A stretch of DNA of 64,000 bases from positions 210,846 to 274,845 of the forward strand of contig JAVLUZ010000825.1 in the NCBI GenBank assembly GCA_036768485.1, in the 5' to 3' direction. The position numbers and the translations under genes were made by a program. The notes under the pieces were generated by a model. That model was not told the origin of the DNA and ran no database searches. It saw only the letters and a list, made by a program, of their open reading frames with translations. Source of the DNA: Mermis nigrescens. Its lineage: Eukaryota; Nematoda; Enoplea; Mermithida; Mermithidae. Below, piece by piece: positions 23,413-35,785 of this stretch. The first letter of the stretch is position 1. Every line of letters starts with the position of its first letter.

Positions 23413-23984
23413 CAAGGTCAGGATCGGCAGGTGGGAGGGGGTGAGATCAAAAAAACCTAAAACAGTAAATTTAACATTCATGATTTTTTTGCTGTTTTAG
23501 CTATCAAAATGGTCAGAATAGCCTATTGAACGCTTTTTTAAGGTAACATCGCATTTTAAAAGAATTTTTAGTCCATTCTGACTTTATTATATCACTTTTA
23601 ACACTAAAAAAATACAAAAAATTTATTAATTTAGGGCGCTTTTCGAGTAAAAAGCACGCAAAAGTACTAATCTGGCGCAAAGCGCCAAACAATTTCGACG
23701 TTTTTACTGCTTTTGACCCCGCAAATAATGCATAAAACGTTCCATCAGCTCAAAATCGCCGGGAAGTACCTGTCCGACTGACCCTTCAGGGGGATAATAC
23801 CATCCTCACCCCTCCCCGATGTGCATGTATGCTACAAGCGCTCAGGAGCTCCGTCAAAATGAAATAATGGGCCATCAAAACGAAATATCACACACTGACC
23901 ATGTTCAGGGCAGCAACTCTTAGTAAAAAATCTTCGAATTTTCTGGTCAGTAAAAATTTGTTCAAAAACCGTAATAAAATGCAT

Positions 23985-25200
23985 AGGCGGATTCGGGGGG
24001 CACCACCGCTTATTGGCCAAATATAATTGGCGAGCAGCGGCGGATCTAGGATTTTCCTAGAGGTGGCGGTATCCCACCTTTCCTAAAAACAGTCAAAAAT
24101 AGGTCCAAAAATTTGCTCTTGACGCGCGGAATACCGTTTTTTCCGGTATTTACATTGTATAACATAAAATCAATTTTGACGCAATATTTTTTCTGAAAAT
24201 TTTAAAATTTCCGACAATTTTGTGCGAAAAAATCTTTAAATTTCTTTGGCTTTAACAAAAATCTGACGCGAAGCGGCGGAAAATATATTAAAGTAAGGCG
24301 GATAGACGTTTAGAAGCATTGATTTACTGCTTGATTTCCGGTATTTATAGCATTCGATCTGAAACAACGAAATATTTAATTGAAAATAGAAGAAAACTAT
24401 GCAAAAATAGCTGTTTCAGCTGATAAAATTGTTTTGAAACCTACATGAACAGAAAATGGCTTCAAGGTCCCCAAGAAAGTAAATAAATGTCATCAATAGG
24501 TAAAATCCGGCGCTACGCGCCGGAAAACTTTGAGAAATTATGGTCACTGACGGCCAAAAATCATTGCAAATTGCATATACATTCTTTATCTCACCAAATA
24601 TTTTTGGCCAATGGAGAGCGGCCGCCCTTCCCCCGTCCCCCTACCCTTAAATCCGCCCCTATTGGCAAGGTGACGGAAGGTATGTATTTTTCAATGATTT
24701 TCGGCCGTCAGTGATCATAATTGCTCATGTTTTTTCGGCGCTTCGCGCCGGGTAATACTTATTTATGAGATTTATTTCCTTTTTTGGCGGTACGGAAGCC
24801 ATTGTTTTTGCTCATGGAATTAGTTTTAGACGATTTTAATAACAAAAACAGCCTTTCCAGCATAGTTTTCTTCTCTTTTCGAGCATAACTTCAAAATTTT
24901 GGACATTCTGCTTAAAATGCTATGAATACAGGAGATCGAGCAGTAATTCAAGCTTCTAGAGGTTCTTCTGCTTTGGTTTCACGAATTTTCTGGCGCTTCG
25001 CGCCAGATTTTCGCCAAAGTCACAGAAATGTTATGAGTTTTTCAAGCAAATTGTCAAAAATTTCAAATTTTTTTGCAAAACATGTTGTGCAAAAAAGCGA
25101 TTTTAAATAAAAGGAGACAATGCAAAACGCCGAAAAAACGCTGCCCCGTACACGCATAGGACTAATTTTTGGACCTTCTTTACCTATTTTTAGACCTATA
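23985..25200 (+). mobile_element. Outer R1-type element, split by an inner R1 copy
   Basis: Its left part (about 23985-24034: TAGGCGGATTCGGGGGGC...TTGGCCAAATATAATTGG) and right part (24662 to about 25200: GGCCGTCAGTGATCATAATT, GGCGCTTCGCGCCGGG, TGGCGCTTCGCGCCAG) form one R1 element in forward orientation. A second, reversed R1 element (24035-24661) separates them. It therefore records two successive rounds of the same family. Confidence 0.65.
24035..24661 (-). mobile_element. Inner R1-type hAT-like element, nested
   Basis: The ends are CAGCGGCGGATCTAGGATTT on the left and, in reverse complement, TAGGGGCGGATTTAAGGGT on the right. This is the clearest inverted-terminal pair of the family. The flanks TTGGCGAG (24027-24034) and TTGGCAAG (24662-24669) match at seven of eight positions. 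Internal palindromes are GACGCGAAGCGGCGG and CCGGCGCTACGCGCCGG. Ends, duplication length and lack of coding capacity indicate a hAT-like MITE. Confidence 0.8.
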
Positions 25201-26170
25201 GAGTTGTACGTACTTTATTTATATAATTCGAAATGTTGGTATTAGAAACGGATTAAAATTATGTGAATACCGCTAATTCCAATTAACAATAATGTGGAAT
25301 AAATAGCTTTTACAATTTGCATTTTCATTATCAAATCCGAAATCACCGTGTGTCGCAGAAAACTTTTTGTCTCGATTAAGCTAGAGACAGTTGATATTGG
25401 ATTGAAGTCAATTTAGGAGTAAATTTCGTAGAGTAGTAACCAGCGGATCGGCTCGGCTCTGTCTGTCTGCTTTACCCTCCCTCCCACTCAGCCAGCAGTC
25501 TCCTCAGCAAACTCTCGTTAGGCAGTCAAACAGGATCAAATGAAAACTAACATTATTTTCAGGATAATATATCCTAAAATTAATACCGTTTTCGTTAACA
25601 ACGACCCTCGAAAAAATATCGTTTCGCCAACGACGGCTTAAAAAACACGTCATTTGCGATATTTTTCGTTTTGATATCGTTTACTAAAACAACCCTACTT
25701 GGAACGCTCTGCACATTTTGCTTTATTACTAACCTCAAATTGTATTTGTTTATTCCACTTGTAGCTTGATGAGCACAATAGAAAACAAAAGAATGACTGG
25801 AATCAATCAGGAAACGTAACAAAATGCCAATACATAGGATAATAGATGAAGAAGCGCAGAAGCCGATTTCGTAATCTACTCAATTTATTTAACTGAATTT
25901 TTGGCAATTATGTACTGGACACTTAAAATTTGGCTGTTAATCGAAAGGTTTTTGCAAATGGATTCGATGAAAAGAAGTCAAATCGTAGCTTACTTAGCCT
26001 ACGAAAAATATCCAACTCAAGCAAAGCATCAACAAAATTTTCACCAGCAGGTGTTATCAGCGAAGATTCAATTTTTTTGTCAATCTTAACGCAAAGTTTG
26101 AATCTCTCTATAAATAATGTTTGGTATAAATAAAACTTGTTATCATTGTATTTTGGAGATTGTGCCGCCC
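25201..26170. other. AT-rich region, no gene recognised
   Basis: It contains a short AACGTT/TTCGTTAAC-rich repeat at about 25575-25700, also seen at 1500-1660, 5124-5285, 6845-6980 and 21680-21830. It ends TTACTAAAACAACCCTAC, like the reverse complement of the 5124 copy. No supported exon is seen. Confidence 0.5.
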
Positions 26171-26173
26171 CGA

Positions 26174-26378
26174 TTCCTCGCGCCTCTTTTCCTCGCACAT
26201 CCCATTTCCTCGTACGTGTCATTTCCTCGTGCGTCCCAATTCCTCGCGTGTCCCTTTTCTTCGAAAATCCCATTTCTTCGTGCGTCCCAGTTCCTCGCGT
26301 GTCCCATTTTCTCGTGCGTCCCATTTCCTCGCGTTTCCCATTACTTCAGAAATCTCATATCCTCACGCTTCCCATCTC
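26174..26378 (+). repeat. 17-bp minisatellite, about 12 units
   Basis: The unit is CCTCGTGCGTCCCATTT with substitutions, repeated head to tail without length change for roughly 204 bases. Three open frames cross it only because 17 is not a multiple of three, which gives Ser/Pro/His-rich nonsense peptides. The same unit in reverse complement occurs in blocks between 27017 and 27605. Confidence 0.85.
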
Positions 26379-27016
26379 CCCAGAAGGCAAAATAGCAAAG
26401 ATAAAAACCGAAACATATCAAAATACCCCTCCCAGAATTAAATTTTTATAATTTTTTGTTTTTTTCGCAGTTTTTTGATGTCAATGGATAGAGCTTGACG
26501 AGAAACGCCGAAAAATGATTGAGATCTATCTGATGAACGAGAACTTTTATTCTTTTGAAAAAATCAAAAATAATTCGGTATTGTACGGCTTTCGCATATC
26601 CGCAGAGTCGAGCTGCCATGCTTAGTTAATATGAAAACTGATTCCCCAAAATCATGAGTTATTTTTAAGACGCAACCTAGTCTAACGAACGGATAAAATC
26701 GCGATGCATGGATTCGTTCAGTGACAATGGTGATCCAGGAGAGGACAATACTCGCAACAGTCAAATAGAAATGCGTGCTGTTTTACGACTTTTTGTTACA
26801 ATGATGTAATAAATAGCAAATGCACCAATCTGAGAAAGTAAATAAAGAAATCACGTGTTTTGGAACTTTAGTCCTGGTCCACGAGAAAACAAAGTTAAAA
26901 TTTATTCTAACAATTATTTTTACGTATTAAATGGCGAGTAAGCTGGATTAGAGGTATATTTCACATAGAAAGGTGTCTTTTCCCATGAAAAGTTCCTCCG
27001 ATAGTCATATTGATGA

Positions 27017-27605
27017 ATTTCAAGCAGGTAGGGACCCGCGAGAACACAGAACAGGCGAAGAAATGGGACACTCGAAGAAGTGGGATGCGCTTTCCTCCAC
27101 GAGTATGAGTGTTACCTACCACTTCATTATCATTTGTCGAGCAAGTGGGACGCACGAGGAAATAGGATGCGCGAAGAAAAGGTACACGCGAGGAATTATG
27201 ACGCACGAAGAAATGGGATTGTCTGCAGTAAGTAATTTCCACGTTATATCATTTGGCGAGGGATTGGGACGCGCAAGGGAACGGGACCATAGGTGGGCAG
27301 CACCAAAATTCTTGGGTAGGGGGGTGAAAAATTTTTTGAAGGTCAAAAAATGGTCTTACAAGTGGTCGTATGGCGGAAAAAAACACCATTTTTTGACGTT
27401 TCTCATCGAGCACTATCCAATGGCATCAAAAAATTGCTAAAAAAATTTTTTTTCTGGGGGGCGGGGTATTTTGATTTCTGGGGGAAGGGTATTTCAACTT
27501 CTGGTGAGGGTGCATACCCTCCCCCAAACCCCCCACGCCCATGTGTGAATGGAACGCACGAGGAAACGGGATGCGCAACGAAAAGGGATACGCGTGGAAA
27601 CGAGA
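27017..27605 (-). repeat. Inverted blocks of the 17-bp minisatellite, interrupted by an R2 element
   Basis: Blocks at about 27017-27072, 27139-27225, 27244-27290 and 27540-27605 read AAATGGGACGCACGAGG-type units, the reverse complement of the array at 26174-26378. An R2-type element (27290-27532) sits in the middle. Together the two arrays bracket about 650 bp of AT-rich DNA. Confidence 0.7.
27290..27532 (-). mobile_element. R2-type short GC-ended element
   Basis: About 240 bp running from CATAGGTGGGCAGCACC to CCCCCCACGCCCATGTG. The core has TGGTATGGCGAAAAAAC-like text, TTTCTCATCGAGCACTATCC and ATTTTGATTTCTGGGGG. It matches copies at 39797-40042, 42040-42300, 50222-50455 and 56372-56612. It has no coding capacity. 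Confidence 0.65.
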
Positions 27606-29034
27606 TAATACCATTCTGGACAAAATAAGCGCAATGTCAATAAAACGATCTCGTGATATAACGAAAGTAACATACTGTATGTAAAAAAGGGAGAAAAATA
27701 GTGTTTTCAAGCACTTTTCATATGCAGAATTCTTGGGGATAAATATTTATTTTTAAGGTTCGCTAAAGTATATAAAAATACCAATTTACGCGTTTTTGTT
27801 AAAAAATGTGAAAAAAATTAAAATTAAAAATGTTCAAATACTAAACAATTTTTTCTTTGAAATGATAAAGCCAGACACTTTAACACGTAGGACATTTCAA
27901 CATCAGACACCGGCGCACCAGCTTTTGCGCAAACGGTCGAAAATTAGTGCGATTCGGTTTTCACTTGCAAAATAGCGATTTTCGTCGTTCTAAATTGCCT
28001 ACTTTTGTTCGATCCGTACAATTTCAAAATTTTCGACTATTTGCTCTGTAAAAAGGTGCTTGAATTTCATCAACTTATGCAAAAATTCCGAATATGAAAA
28101 TTCCTGAGATTTACGTAGACAGAAGGATCACTGTCTGCAGTTGTGCTGAGCAAGCAATATTACAAATACACGCTCACTGAAGTATTGGCAAAAAGCGTCA
28201 TAATTTTAAGATTTTTTCTAAAAAAAACAGGTAGTGTTGATCTTTTAACTCTTGGGGACGAAAATTTTGAATTTGAATAGTCTCAACAACTACGTAGGCA
28301 AAAATATTGATATTTTCGAGTGTTTCTTTGCCAGCTCTAAACATCGTAGAAAAAATTTATTGAAAGAATTTTTAAAAACATTTAATTTCAGTTTTATATA
28401 GAAGCCCAAACTCCTGCTTAAAAGCTTTTCAGCTTGCCTTATACTCAATTATGGTCATTGCATAAAAAAGCAATGCAGGAAATAAAGGATTAGCACGAGG
28501 CGCCTGAAAATTTTGACGTATTTATAATGCCTTCCTTCAATTGCAGGTGTTCAGAAGATAAAAATTATCCAAAATAATAAATCCGGCGCAAAGCACCTGG
28601 AATTTTGGACTTTTTAGCTCAAAAGTGTGTCAAATCAATTTTGACGGTTCTTCAAATGCGTTTCAAGAATTAACGCTTTTTTGAAGGACCCTTTGTTGTG
28701 AGAAAATAATTCATAAGATAAAACATAACTTACGCCCAAGCTGCCAAATTCAATTAAAGTGAAGACCATGCGCCGAGTTTGTGGTTTTCAGACTTCACAT
28801 ACATATATGTAGTTCTTTTCGATTACCTAGCGAAAGGTTTCTTGATAATACACTTGCTTGCATATATAAAGCAAAATGTCAATCATTATAAAAATGCATT
28901 GTCAAAAAACAAACAAAAGCCAAGAGAAAATTGTGTGCCAAATTTTTTTGAATTTTCATGAACATGTGTCTATTTATTGAACGAGGATGTTCAAAAATGC
29001 AAGCTCAGACGATTATGACGACCGCCCGTTATCC
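27606..29034. other. AT-rich region, no gene recognised
   Basis: It contains degenerate repeat text, including a GGCGCAAAGCACC palindrome near 28583. No exon-like stretch with splice borders is convincing. Confidence 0.5.
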
Positions 29035-29134
29035 ACTACTTATCCTTGCTTAGCGTATCAGGGGCCCTCGGGGGCCCCCTTGGGACCCCGGGGCATGTGC
29101 GGCCGTACACTCAGCAGATGCCTAAGACGAGGCC

Positions 29135-29572
29135 TGATAAGTAGCTGATGCAAGGCAGCCGCTCCCCTCTGTCGTCAAAAATACTTGGGCGCAATAGATT
29201 ATTATGTTTTTCAAGATTTTAGCCGTTTTTATCACGGTATTTCGAATTTTTCCTCTTTGACGACATTTACTGGCCTATTGACTTCCTTGGCACTCTGATG
29301 AATTTACTTCGCATCAGAAGAGTAGTTTATGTACAGAATAAGGATTTTTTACATCTTACAATTAAGTTTTTGTGCCGATTTTTGCACTTCTTTTGTGCGT
29401 TTTGTTGTAAAAAACATTCGAAAATTTCCATCTTTTTTCGGATCACAAATGATTCTGTCTATCTAAAAAAGCGATACATCAAGGATAATATACGGATTTT
29501 GAGACAAAAAATCTGGGGTGACGCGTTCCTCCCCCTCCTGTCAGGAAATCCTGAATCCGCACTGCTCTCCGT
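29135..29572 (+). mobile_element. R1-type element copy
   Basis: It begins near GCAGCCGCTCCCCTC, carries GTTTTTCAAGATTTTAGCCG and GACTTCCTTGGCAC text shared with the 6138-6625 copy, and ends CAGGAAATCCTGAATCCGC. No duplication is defined. Just upstream (29040-29125) is a GC-rich transposon-end fragment. Confidence 0.5.
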
Positions 29573-30481
29573 GATCTTTGATCTATTCGTTCTCTGTAAG
29601 AGGATATGTAGGTTTTTAAAAGGGCGTAGCGGGGCATAGGGGCACGTCACATGCCCAACCTCCGGAATTTTTTCAGAAGTTTTTTTTTAAATTTTATGGT
29701 GCAATAGTTTGTGGATGAGACTGAATTCAAGACGATCAAATTTCTTCGGTTCTTCGCGTCGAATCATTGCTGTTTTTCGATAAGTGCAAACTTTCAATTT
29801 TAGAAGTTGGGACAGGGGGACTAGTGCCCCCTAAATTTTGGAAGTATGAATATATTTTACAAGGGTCTCTCAAAGGAAAAAAATTGGAAATTTTCAAAGC
29901 ATACCTGAAAAACCGCTAGAATAGATTTTAGCACTTTATTGAATTAATAAGACCAATTTTTGAGCGCTTCGCGCCTTATTTATTCACATATATGTCTGAT
30001 ATAATTGAAATCAAATTTGATTTTTTAAAATTTTTCCTTCTCCAATGAGAAAAGCTAAAAAAGAGCCTTATTTTTGCCTTTCCAGGAAAAGTTGTTGAGG
30101 TATTTAATTGTGAAATCCCCCGGAAATTGGAAAGCCCAGCTACGCCACTGGATATTCAAGCGCTTCAAACTAGTGTAGCAGTGGAGCTACACACCCTGTT
30201 GCTAACTTTTTCGCTCACGTGGTTCATTTGCGTTACTTCATCCTTCAATCGTGCTTTGCTACCGCCGATAATTCGGTTCAACGTCTTGCAAAGATATTAT
30301 CAAAGAGCCTCTTTGACAATTGTTACAGGTATCTTAAAGACACTCAGCAACACTTCACATTCCTCCCCTCATCATCCAAAATTCACCTAAATTTATATTT
30401 TTTATACCACAAAACTGATCAACCAGATCGGTGCTTACTCAAATGTGATTTGTTACCAAATTGGTTACCGCGTTATTTCAT

Positions 30482-31470
30482 CATAGGTAGCGCGATAGCG
30501 CTAATTATAATATACTTGGCCATCCTTTTTCTTACATATTTATCACAGCGAGTGCGAAAATTGTGTCTCCTCCTCACAGCAACAACGGCACACACCTGGG
30601 AGGTGCGATTTTTCTAAATCGATGGATAATTAAAAATTCGATGCATATCTTTGTTTTGTTTACACTCAATACCAAGTTAGCAATGAGTATGTAAAGTGTA
30701 AACCGAAAAATCAAATAATTTGCGGAGGGCTAATTTTTTTAAATGTTGCCCTGAGTTGTAGATTACAAATTTGAACTTGAAATTTCTTTACACTCAATGG
30801 TTGTTACACAAAAGCGTAAAGTATACGTGTTTTTTACTCATTGCGTGTCCTTCAGCTTATCTAAGTCAATTTTGGTTGATGTGCAGTCCAATTGGTTTAA
30901 TAATGTAGAGGGTGGCAATATCCCAAAACCCAATTTTTTCTGTGTTCGTTTTAGTGTAAAGAGTTCAAGGCGAAAAAACGAAATTTCTTCAGCTCTTCAG
31001 CTACTCCACTAAGTAGGCGGAATATGCTAATTATGCTTGAAATGTGCCCTGACCTTAGCGTTACAGATTTTAGTTTTATTTTGTTTCTATGCACCCAATA
31101 TTGCGTTATTAGAACAAGAAGTTTACACTGAGAAGCACTTTTCTGCCTAGAGCATTGGGTATCAAACAATTTGCGGAGGGCCAATTTTTTTAAAAAATGT
31201 TGCCCCTGAGTTGCAGATTACGAATCTGACCTTAAAATTTCCCTACATTCAATGGTTGTTGCACAAAAGTGTCAAGTATACGGGTTTTTTACTGTTAGCA
31301 TATCCTAAAGCTTATCTAACTCAATTTTGGTTTCCGTGCAGTAAATAGTGTTATAATGTAGAGGGCTACAATGTCTCAAAACGAAAATTTTTTTCCCTTT
31401 TAACGCAATATTACTTGATCTGTGATCATTTTAGTGTAAAGGGTTCAAGACGAAAAAATAAATTTATCCA
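30482..31470 (+). repeat. Head and array of composite repeat copy B
   Basis: It opens with the palindromic head ATAGGTAGCGCGATAGCGCT, then GGCACACACCTGGGAGGTGCG. A degenerate array follows, with TTTACACTCAATACCAAG, TGTAAAGTGTAAAC and two copies of TTTGCGGAGGGC-CAATTTTTTTAA-type text (near 30718 and 31170). Fold-back unit B follows at 31545. Confidence 0.7.
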
Positions 31471-31544
31471 GCTACTTGCACCCCCAGAATTTCGGCGCTG
31501 CCCACCTATGGATATATGGCCTGAATTATTAAATAAAAGGGAAC

Positions 31545-32183
31545 TAGCAAAGAATAATGCTTCGATGGAACAAAAAAGGTAAATATACTTGAATTTCTTC
31601 ATTGTTAAAGATGTAAAAGGAGGGGACTAGGGAAAATTTCCCTATATGTGTAGAAGCCATAGGAATGTGCTAAATAGTTAGACTTCCCCTAAACAACGCA
31701 AAAATCGAAGTATATTCGGCGGTCTGTGAAAAATAAGGGTGTAGTCACAAAACGTTTTGAAGTGTTTCATTGAAGAGCATTGAAGACACTTTCATGACTT
31801 TTAAATAATCAATGTATTATTTATTTAATGAAATCTTGACCTTCCACAAAGCTCTGGAGTAAAAGATAATAGTGTAAACTTTACACCTACATGGCCAACT
31901 CAATAGTATGCATGAAAAACCATAAAAAATTTCTTTAAATTTTCTAAAATAAAGTAATCAAAATACTCGCCATCTCAATCGAAATTACCATGGAAAATCT
32001 GCAGAAACGCGCACAGGCCGCAGAATATACTTCGATCTTTGCGTTGTTCAGGGGAAGTTTAACTGTTTAGCACATTCCTATGGCTTCTTCGCATATAGCG
32101 AACTTTTCCCTAATCCCCTCCTTTTACATCCTTAACAATGAAGAAAAACTTTTTTGTTCCATCGGAGCATTTTTCTTTGCTAG
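31545..32183 (+). mobile_element. Fold-back unit B
   Basis: The left arm (31545-31723) starts CTAGCAAAGAATAATGC and the right arm (32016-32183) ends GCATTTTTCTTTGCTAG. Between the ends the arms share GGAACAAAAAAG, AAAGGAGGGGACTAGGGAAAA, CACATTCCTATGGCTTC and CGAAGTATATTC. The total is 639 bp with a loop of about 290 bp. The arms differ at scattered positions, so it is older than copy D. Confidence 0.85.
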
Positions 32184-35100
32184 TACTTACTATATTTATA
32201 CTAAGTAAAATTATTAGGTCTCATTTTCCATTTATGCCTTTGTACAAGCCTATTTATTTTCCCTGCTATTTTAACGCCTTTCCTCGTAAATGTACCTATG
32301 CTAATTTCTTGTTGCGGTTTCGCTCTAATATTCGTGTCCTTTTCTGGTTTATTCAGCCGTTAAGTAAAACCAGCGCAGGGATACGCGCTAATTTTAGTGT
32401 CGTCATTCTGATACGCGCATAAGTATCCTTTATGATAGGTCCCCCGATCGTCAGTTATACTAGATTAGTATGTGATCTAACAGCATTAAAGTAAATCAAC
32501 TACGACGAGGTTGAGCCCATCTAAATATTTTTCTTTTGTAAAAGACTTATTTTCTTTATTCCAAAAAATGTTTCAAAAGAAGATAATTATTTTCAAAGAT
32601 GACTTGTCTGATAAGAGCTCTAGGTTGTTATGGATTCATATCCTTGCACTAGAAGCCTTCTTCCGGCCATATTGCAAAGTCAGATGACAAGGTAAAAGTA
32701 AATATCCTGACGCCTACCTTGGGGAATAGGATTTGGTCGGAGATCTTAGTAGTTAAAGCGCGTTTGTATTTAGTTGGGGTTAAATAAGTAATTTGACTTT
32801 GGTATCTAGGCGTAGCTGCCTGGGGTAAACAAGGGTGTACGGTTCGGGTTGTTGAGACCCAGGGCCTAGGCTGCCTCGTGACCTTTATACGCACAGCAAC
32901 CAGACCAGCGCTTAGGTAGCCTAGGTAGGCAGCATCCCAATAAATCAGATAAGTGTTTAAGTAGTTTAAACACTTACACTTGTGATTTAATGTACAATTT
33001 ATCCAATGAATGAAGCTCTAAATGCTTGTTTGGCATTATTTTAAAAATGTGGAAATCTTACTGCGTCAGTATAACAACTCTTTGTTTTATTCTTCTCATT
33101 ACAATGATATCAAACGTCATTTTAATTAGCAGGGGTGACTAAATTTTTTTATGCTTTACGCATTTTCTGGTTTCTTAACTAATTAATAGAAAGTCAAGTA
33201 TTTAACATGAAAACGGTGAAAACAAAATGGCCAAAAATAAATTTTTATGTATTTTATAAGCGATTTATATTATAGTGATTCGTTGCTGCACCGAGCAGAA
33301 GCGGAAAACGCATTTCACTGGAGGCTAGCAGTCGAAAAAAGTTTGGCGAATCTATAAGTTAATAAACTTCAACTATTTTCAGGTTACCAAGATTCAAAAT
33401 TTTCCGGGGCTCTGCAATTGCAGAGGGGGCGCCCTGAATAATGAAATGGCCAGGTATTGATGCAAAACACCCTTGAGAAATGTTTTACATGCCCTTGTCC
33501 CCGAATCAAAATCCTGGCTATGTCTCTGTTTTTATGTGCATTGCGATCATACACAACGCGATGCTAAGCGAAAACCTTTCTGCACAATAAAGCATTCTAA
33601 AGAAAGAAAAAGTACTGCAATCATTATGGATAATTTTTCGAATGTTAGAAGTAGTGCGTATGCAATGTAAGAAGGTAATAAAAAAAATTGTGAGTTTTTA
33701 CATAGTGCATTATTATCTTAAGATTCTTCTTGGACTGCACCGCATCAATCGACTACAGTTTTTGTTCGTAACCCTGCTACTAAAATTCCCAAATTCCCAG
33801 TTGAATAAATCTTGAGGTTTTTTATGATCGTTACTCGGTATTTTTTAGTATCCTACATCCATTTTAAAGCAAAAATTCTATACATGGACTTTTAAGATTG
33901 AGGGTTTTCGCCTGAATCCACATTTGGGCTGCGAAATTTGGTACAGCACTGCGAAATATTCCAGCAACTCGATACATTCTTGTTTTGGAATTTACCGCAC
34001 ACAGGTGACACATACGTATTTCACTATGACTTTGGTTTTCGAGAACTTTCTGAAAAAATACAAAATTTCGACCCGCTAAGTAGAAAAAGCATTGAAATTT
34101 TGTTTGAAAACGATCATTAAGATAATTACAATGTATTATCATATTTACCTCGTTCAACATTACATGCATTCGCAGTATTCCGACTGGACTTTTGGTCTCA
34201 TTTCAGCAATGCGCAAAATGTATCAATGTAATATTTTTCTTATCTTGAATGTTTAAGGACACTGTAGACCTTTTAATTTGATAAGACACCATGTGGGAAA
34301 ATGCCAAAAGTAGTGAACGTCGTCAAATTGAATGACCCACCGACTTTGATACCTTTGCGATCGACTTTCACTCGCTTTGATGTTTTGCAATTTTTTCAGT
34401 GAATTATAATAAGTCAAAAGTTTAAACACAACTGAAAAATAAACAATTTTTACCCTTTTGTCAATTATGTCGAAATAAGATAAAAAGTTACTGTATAGGT
34501 CAAAACAAATTTTCAGAAGTAGGGGCGAATTTACTGAATCATAGTTGGTTGTTTATACCTGTGCACGTGGTGGAATTTTTCTGAACAAAATTTCGATGCT
34601 TTTCCTGCGTATAAATTCGTGCAAGCTAAGTATGAGACACCCCATGTACATTTTGTATATTCATATACTTGCGGAACTTCGATCAGAAGTGCACACCTGG
34701 TAGATGTATTCCCTTAGAATTAAAAAATGGAAAATTTTCGATAGAAATAAGACTAAAAGGAGACAGAAAATAAATTTAATTAAAAAATTTGCCAGGACTT
34801 TTGAAATTCATCAGCAACTACGAATTAACATAATTAAGGTCCTTACGCTATTTTATCACTTATGCCCATATTTTGATTCGCTTCTCTGATGATCCATACT
34901 GACCGACCCTCGCCTCTAGCACACTAACCGTGCTCTGCAAAAAAAGTTAGGCAGAGTGGCCCGTTGAGAACAACGGGATGTTTAGGGTCTTTTCTCCGGA
35001 AGAAAGGAAAAATATGAAATTTTCTGGAAAAATAGTGCAGACTGAAGGCCAATTTATTACGGTTGCTTTGACAGTCAGAGGATTAAAGGCACGAAACTGT

Positions 35101-35785
35101 AGCAACCTAGTTCTCTCTGATGATCCCGCCAGTTCATATGATTTTTCATGTTTTTTGTGTATTTTTCTGTATATACTCCTGCTTACTTCTTCTCGTTTCA
35201 CTTAGACTCTTGCGCCTCGTATAACCCGTAATTTCTCATATCGCGTCTTTTTGTTTCTTTTATACTAACAGCATGCCACGTTTATTCATTTTTCATTTAT
35301 TTATTTATTTTTCTATATTAATTTTGTCCTCTCTTATCTCCTTTTTTTCATTTACTTAATCATATTTATGACTTCCTATTATTTCAAACTTTTTCTGCAA
35401 AAACGCTTAGATTCACCAGAAACCATTAGAGCCATATTATTTTTAAGAAATAGCAGAGCATTATCGTCAGATAATTGTTGTTCGAAGTGCCAAGCTTCGG
35501 AAAGGATTGTTAAAAAAGAAAAATATATATGTAGGTGACATCTTTAAAAAATCGTTTTTTATCCAATACTAAAAGGACGGAACATTCATATAAAAGGTGG
35601 TTTTTTGATAAAAATCTACGTAGATTTACTCAGCCAATTTTAAACAATATATACCTACCTTATTTTGCGACAAAAATTGATTTTCTCGTGTTTGTGATGC
35701 AACATGTTGAAAGAAATAGCTCGGCTCGAATTTGCGCATACTGGCATTCACTACGCATCTGAGACGAATTTATGGAGGTCATTCA
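32184..35785. other. Region without recognised genes
   Basis: A somewhat GC-richer patch lies near 32640-32930 (CCCAGGGCCTAGGCTGCC). The open frames at 33473-33670 (65 codons) and 32138-32422 (94 codons) lack recognisable domains. I saw no member of the R1-R4 families with clear ends. Confidence 0.45.

Noticed and set aside
26174..26378. CRISPR-like regular repeats
   Set aside because: The 17-bp units are directly adjacent with no unique spacers, in an animal genome. It is a minisatellite.
30127..30617. Two overlapping frames that look partly hydrophobic
   Set aside because: They begin in repeat text (AGCTACGCCACTGG is a transposon-end type), overlap in two frames, and run into the head of composite copy B. 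No splice borders support them.
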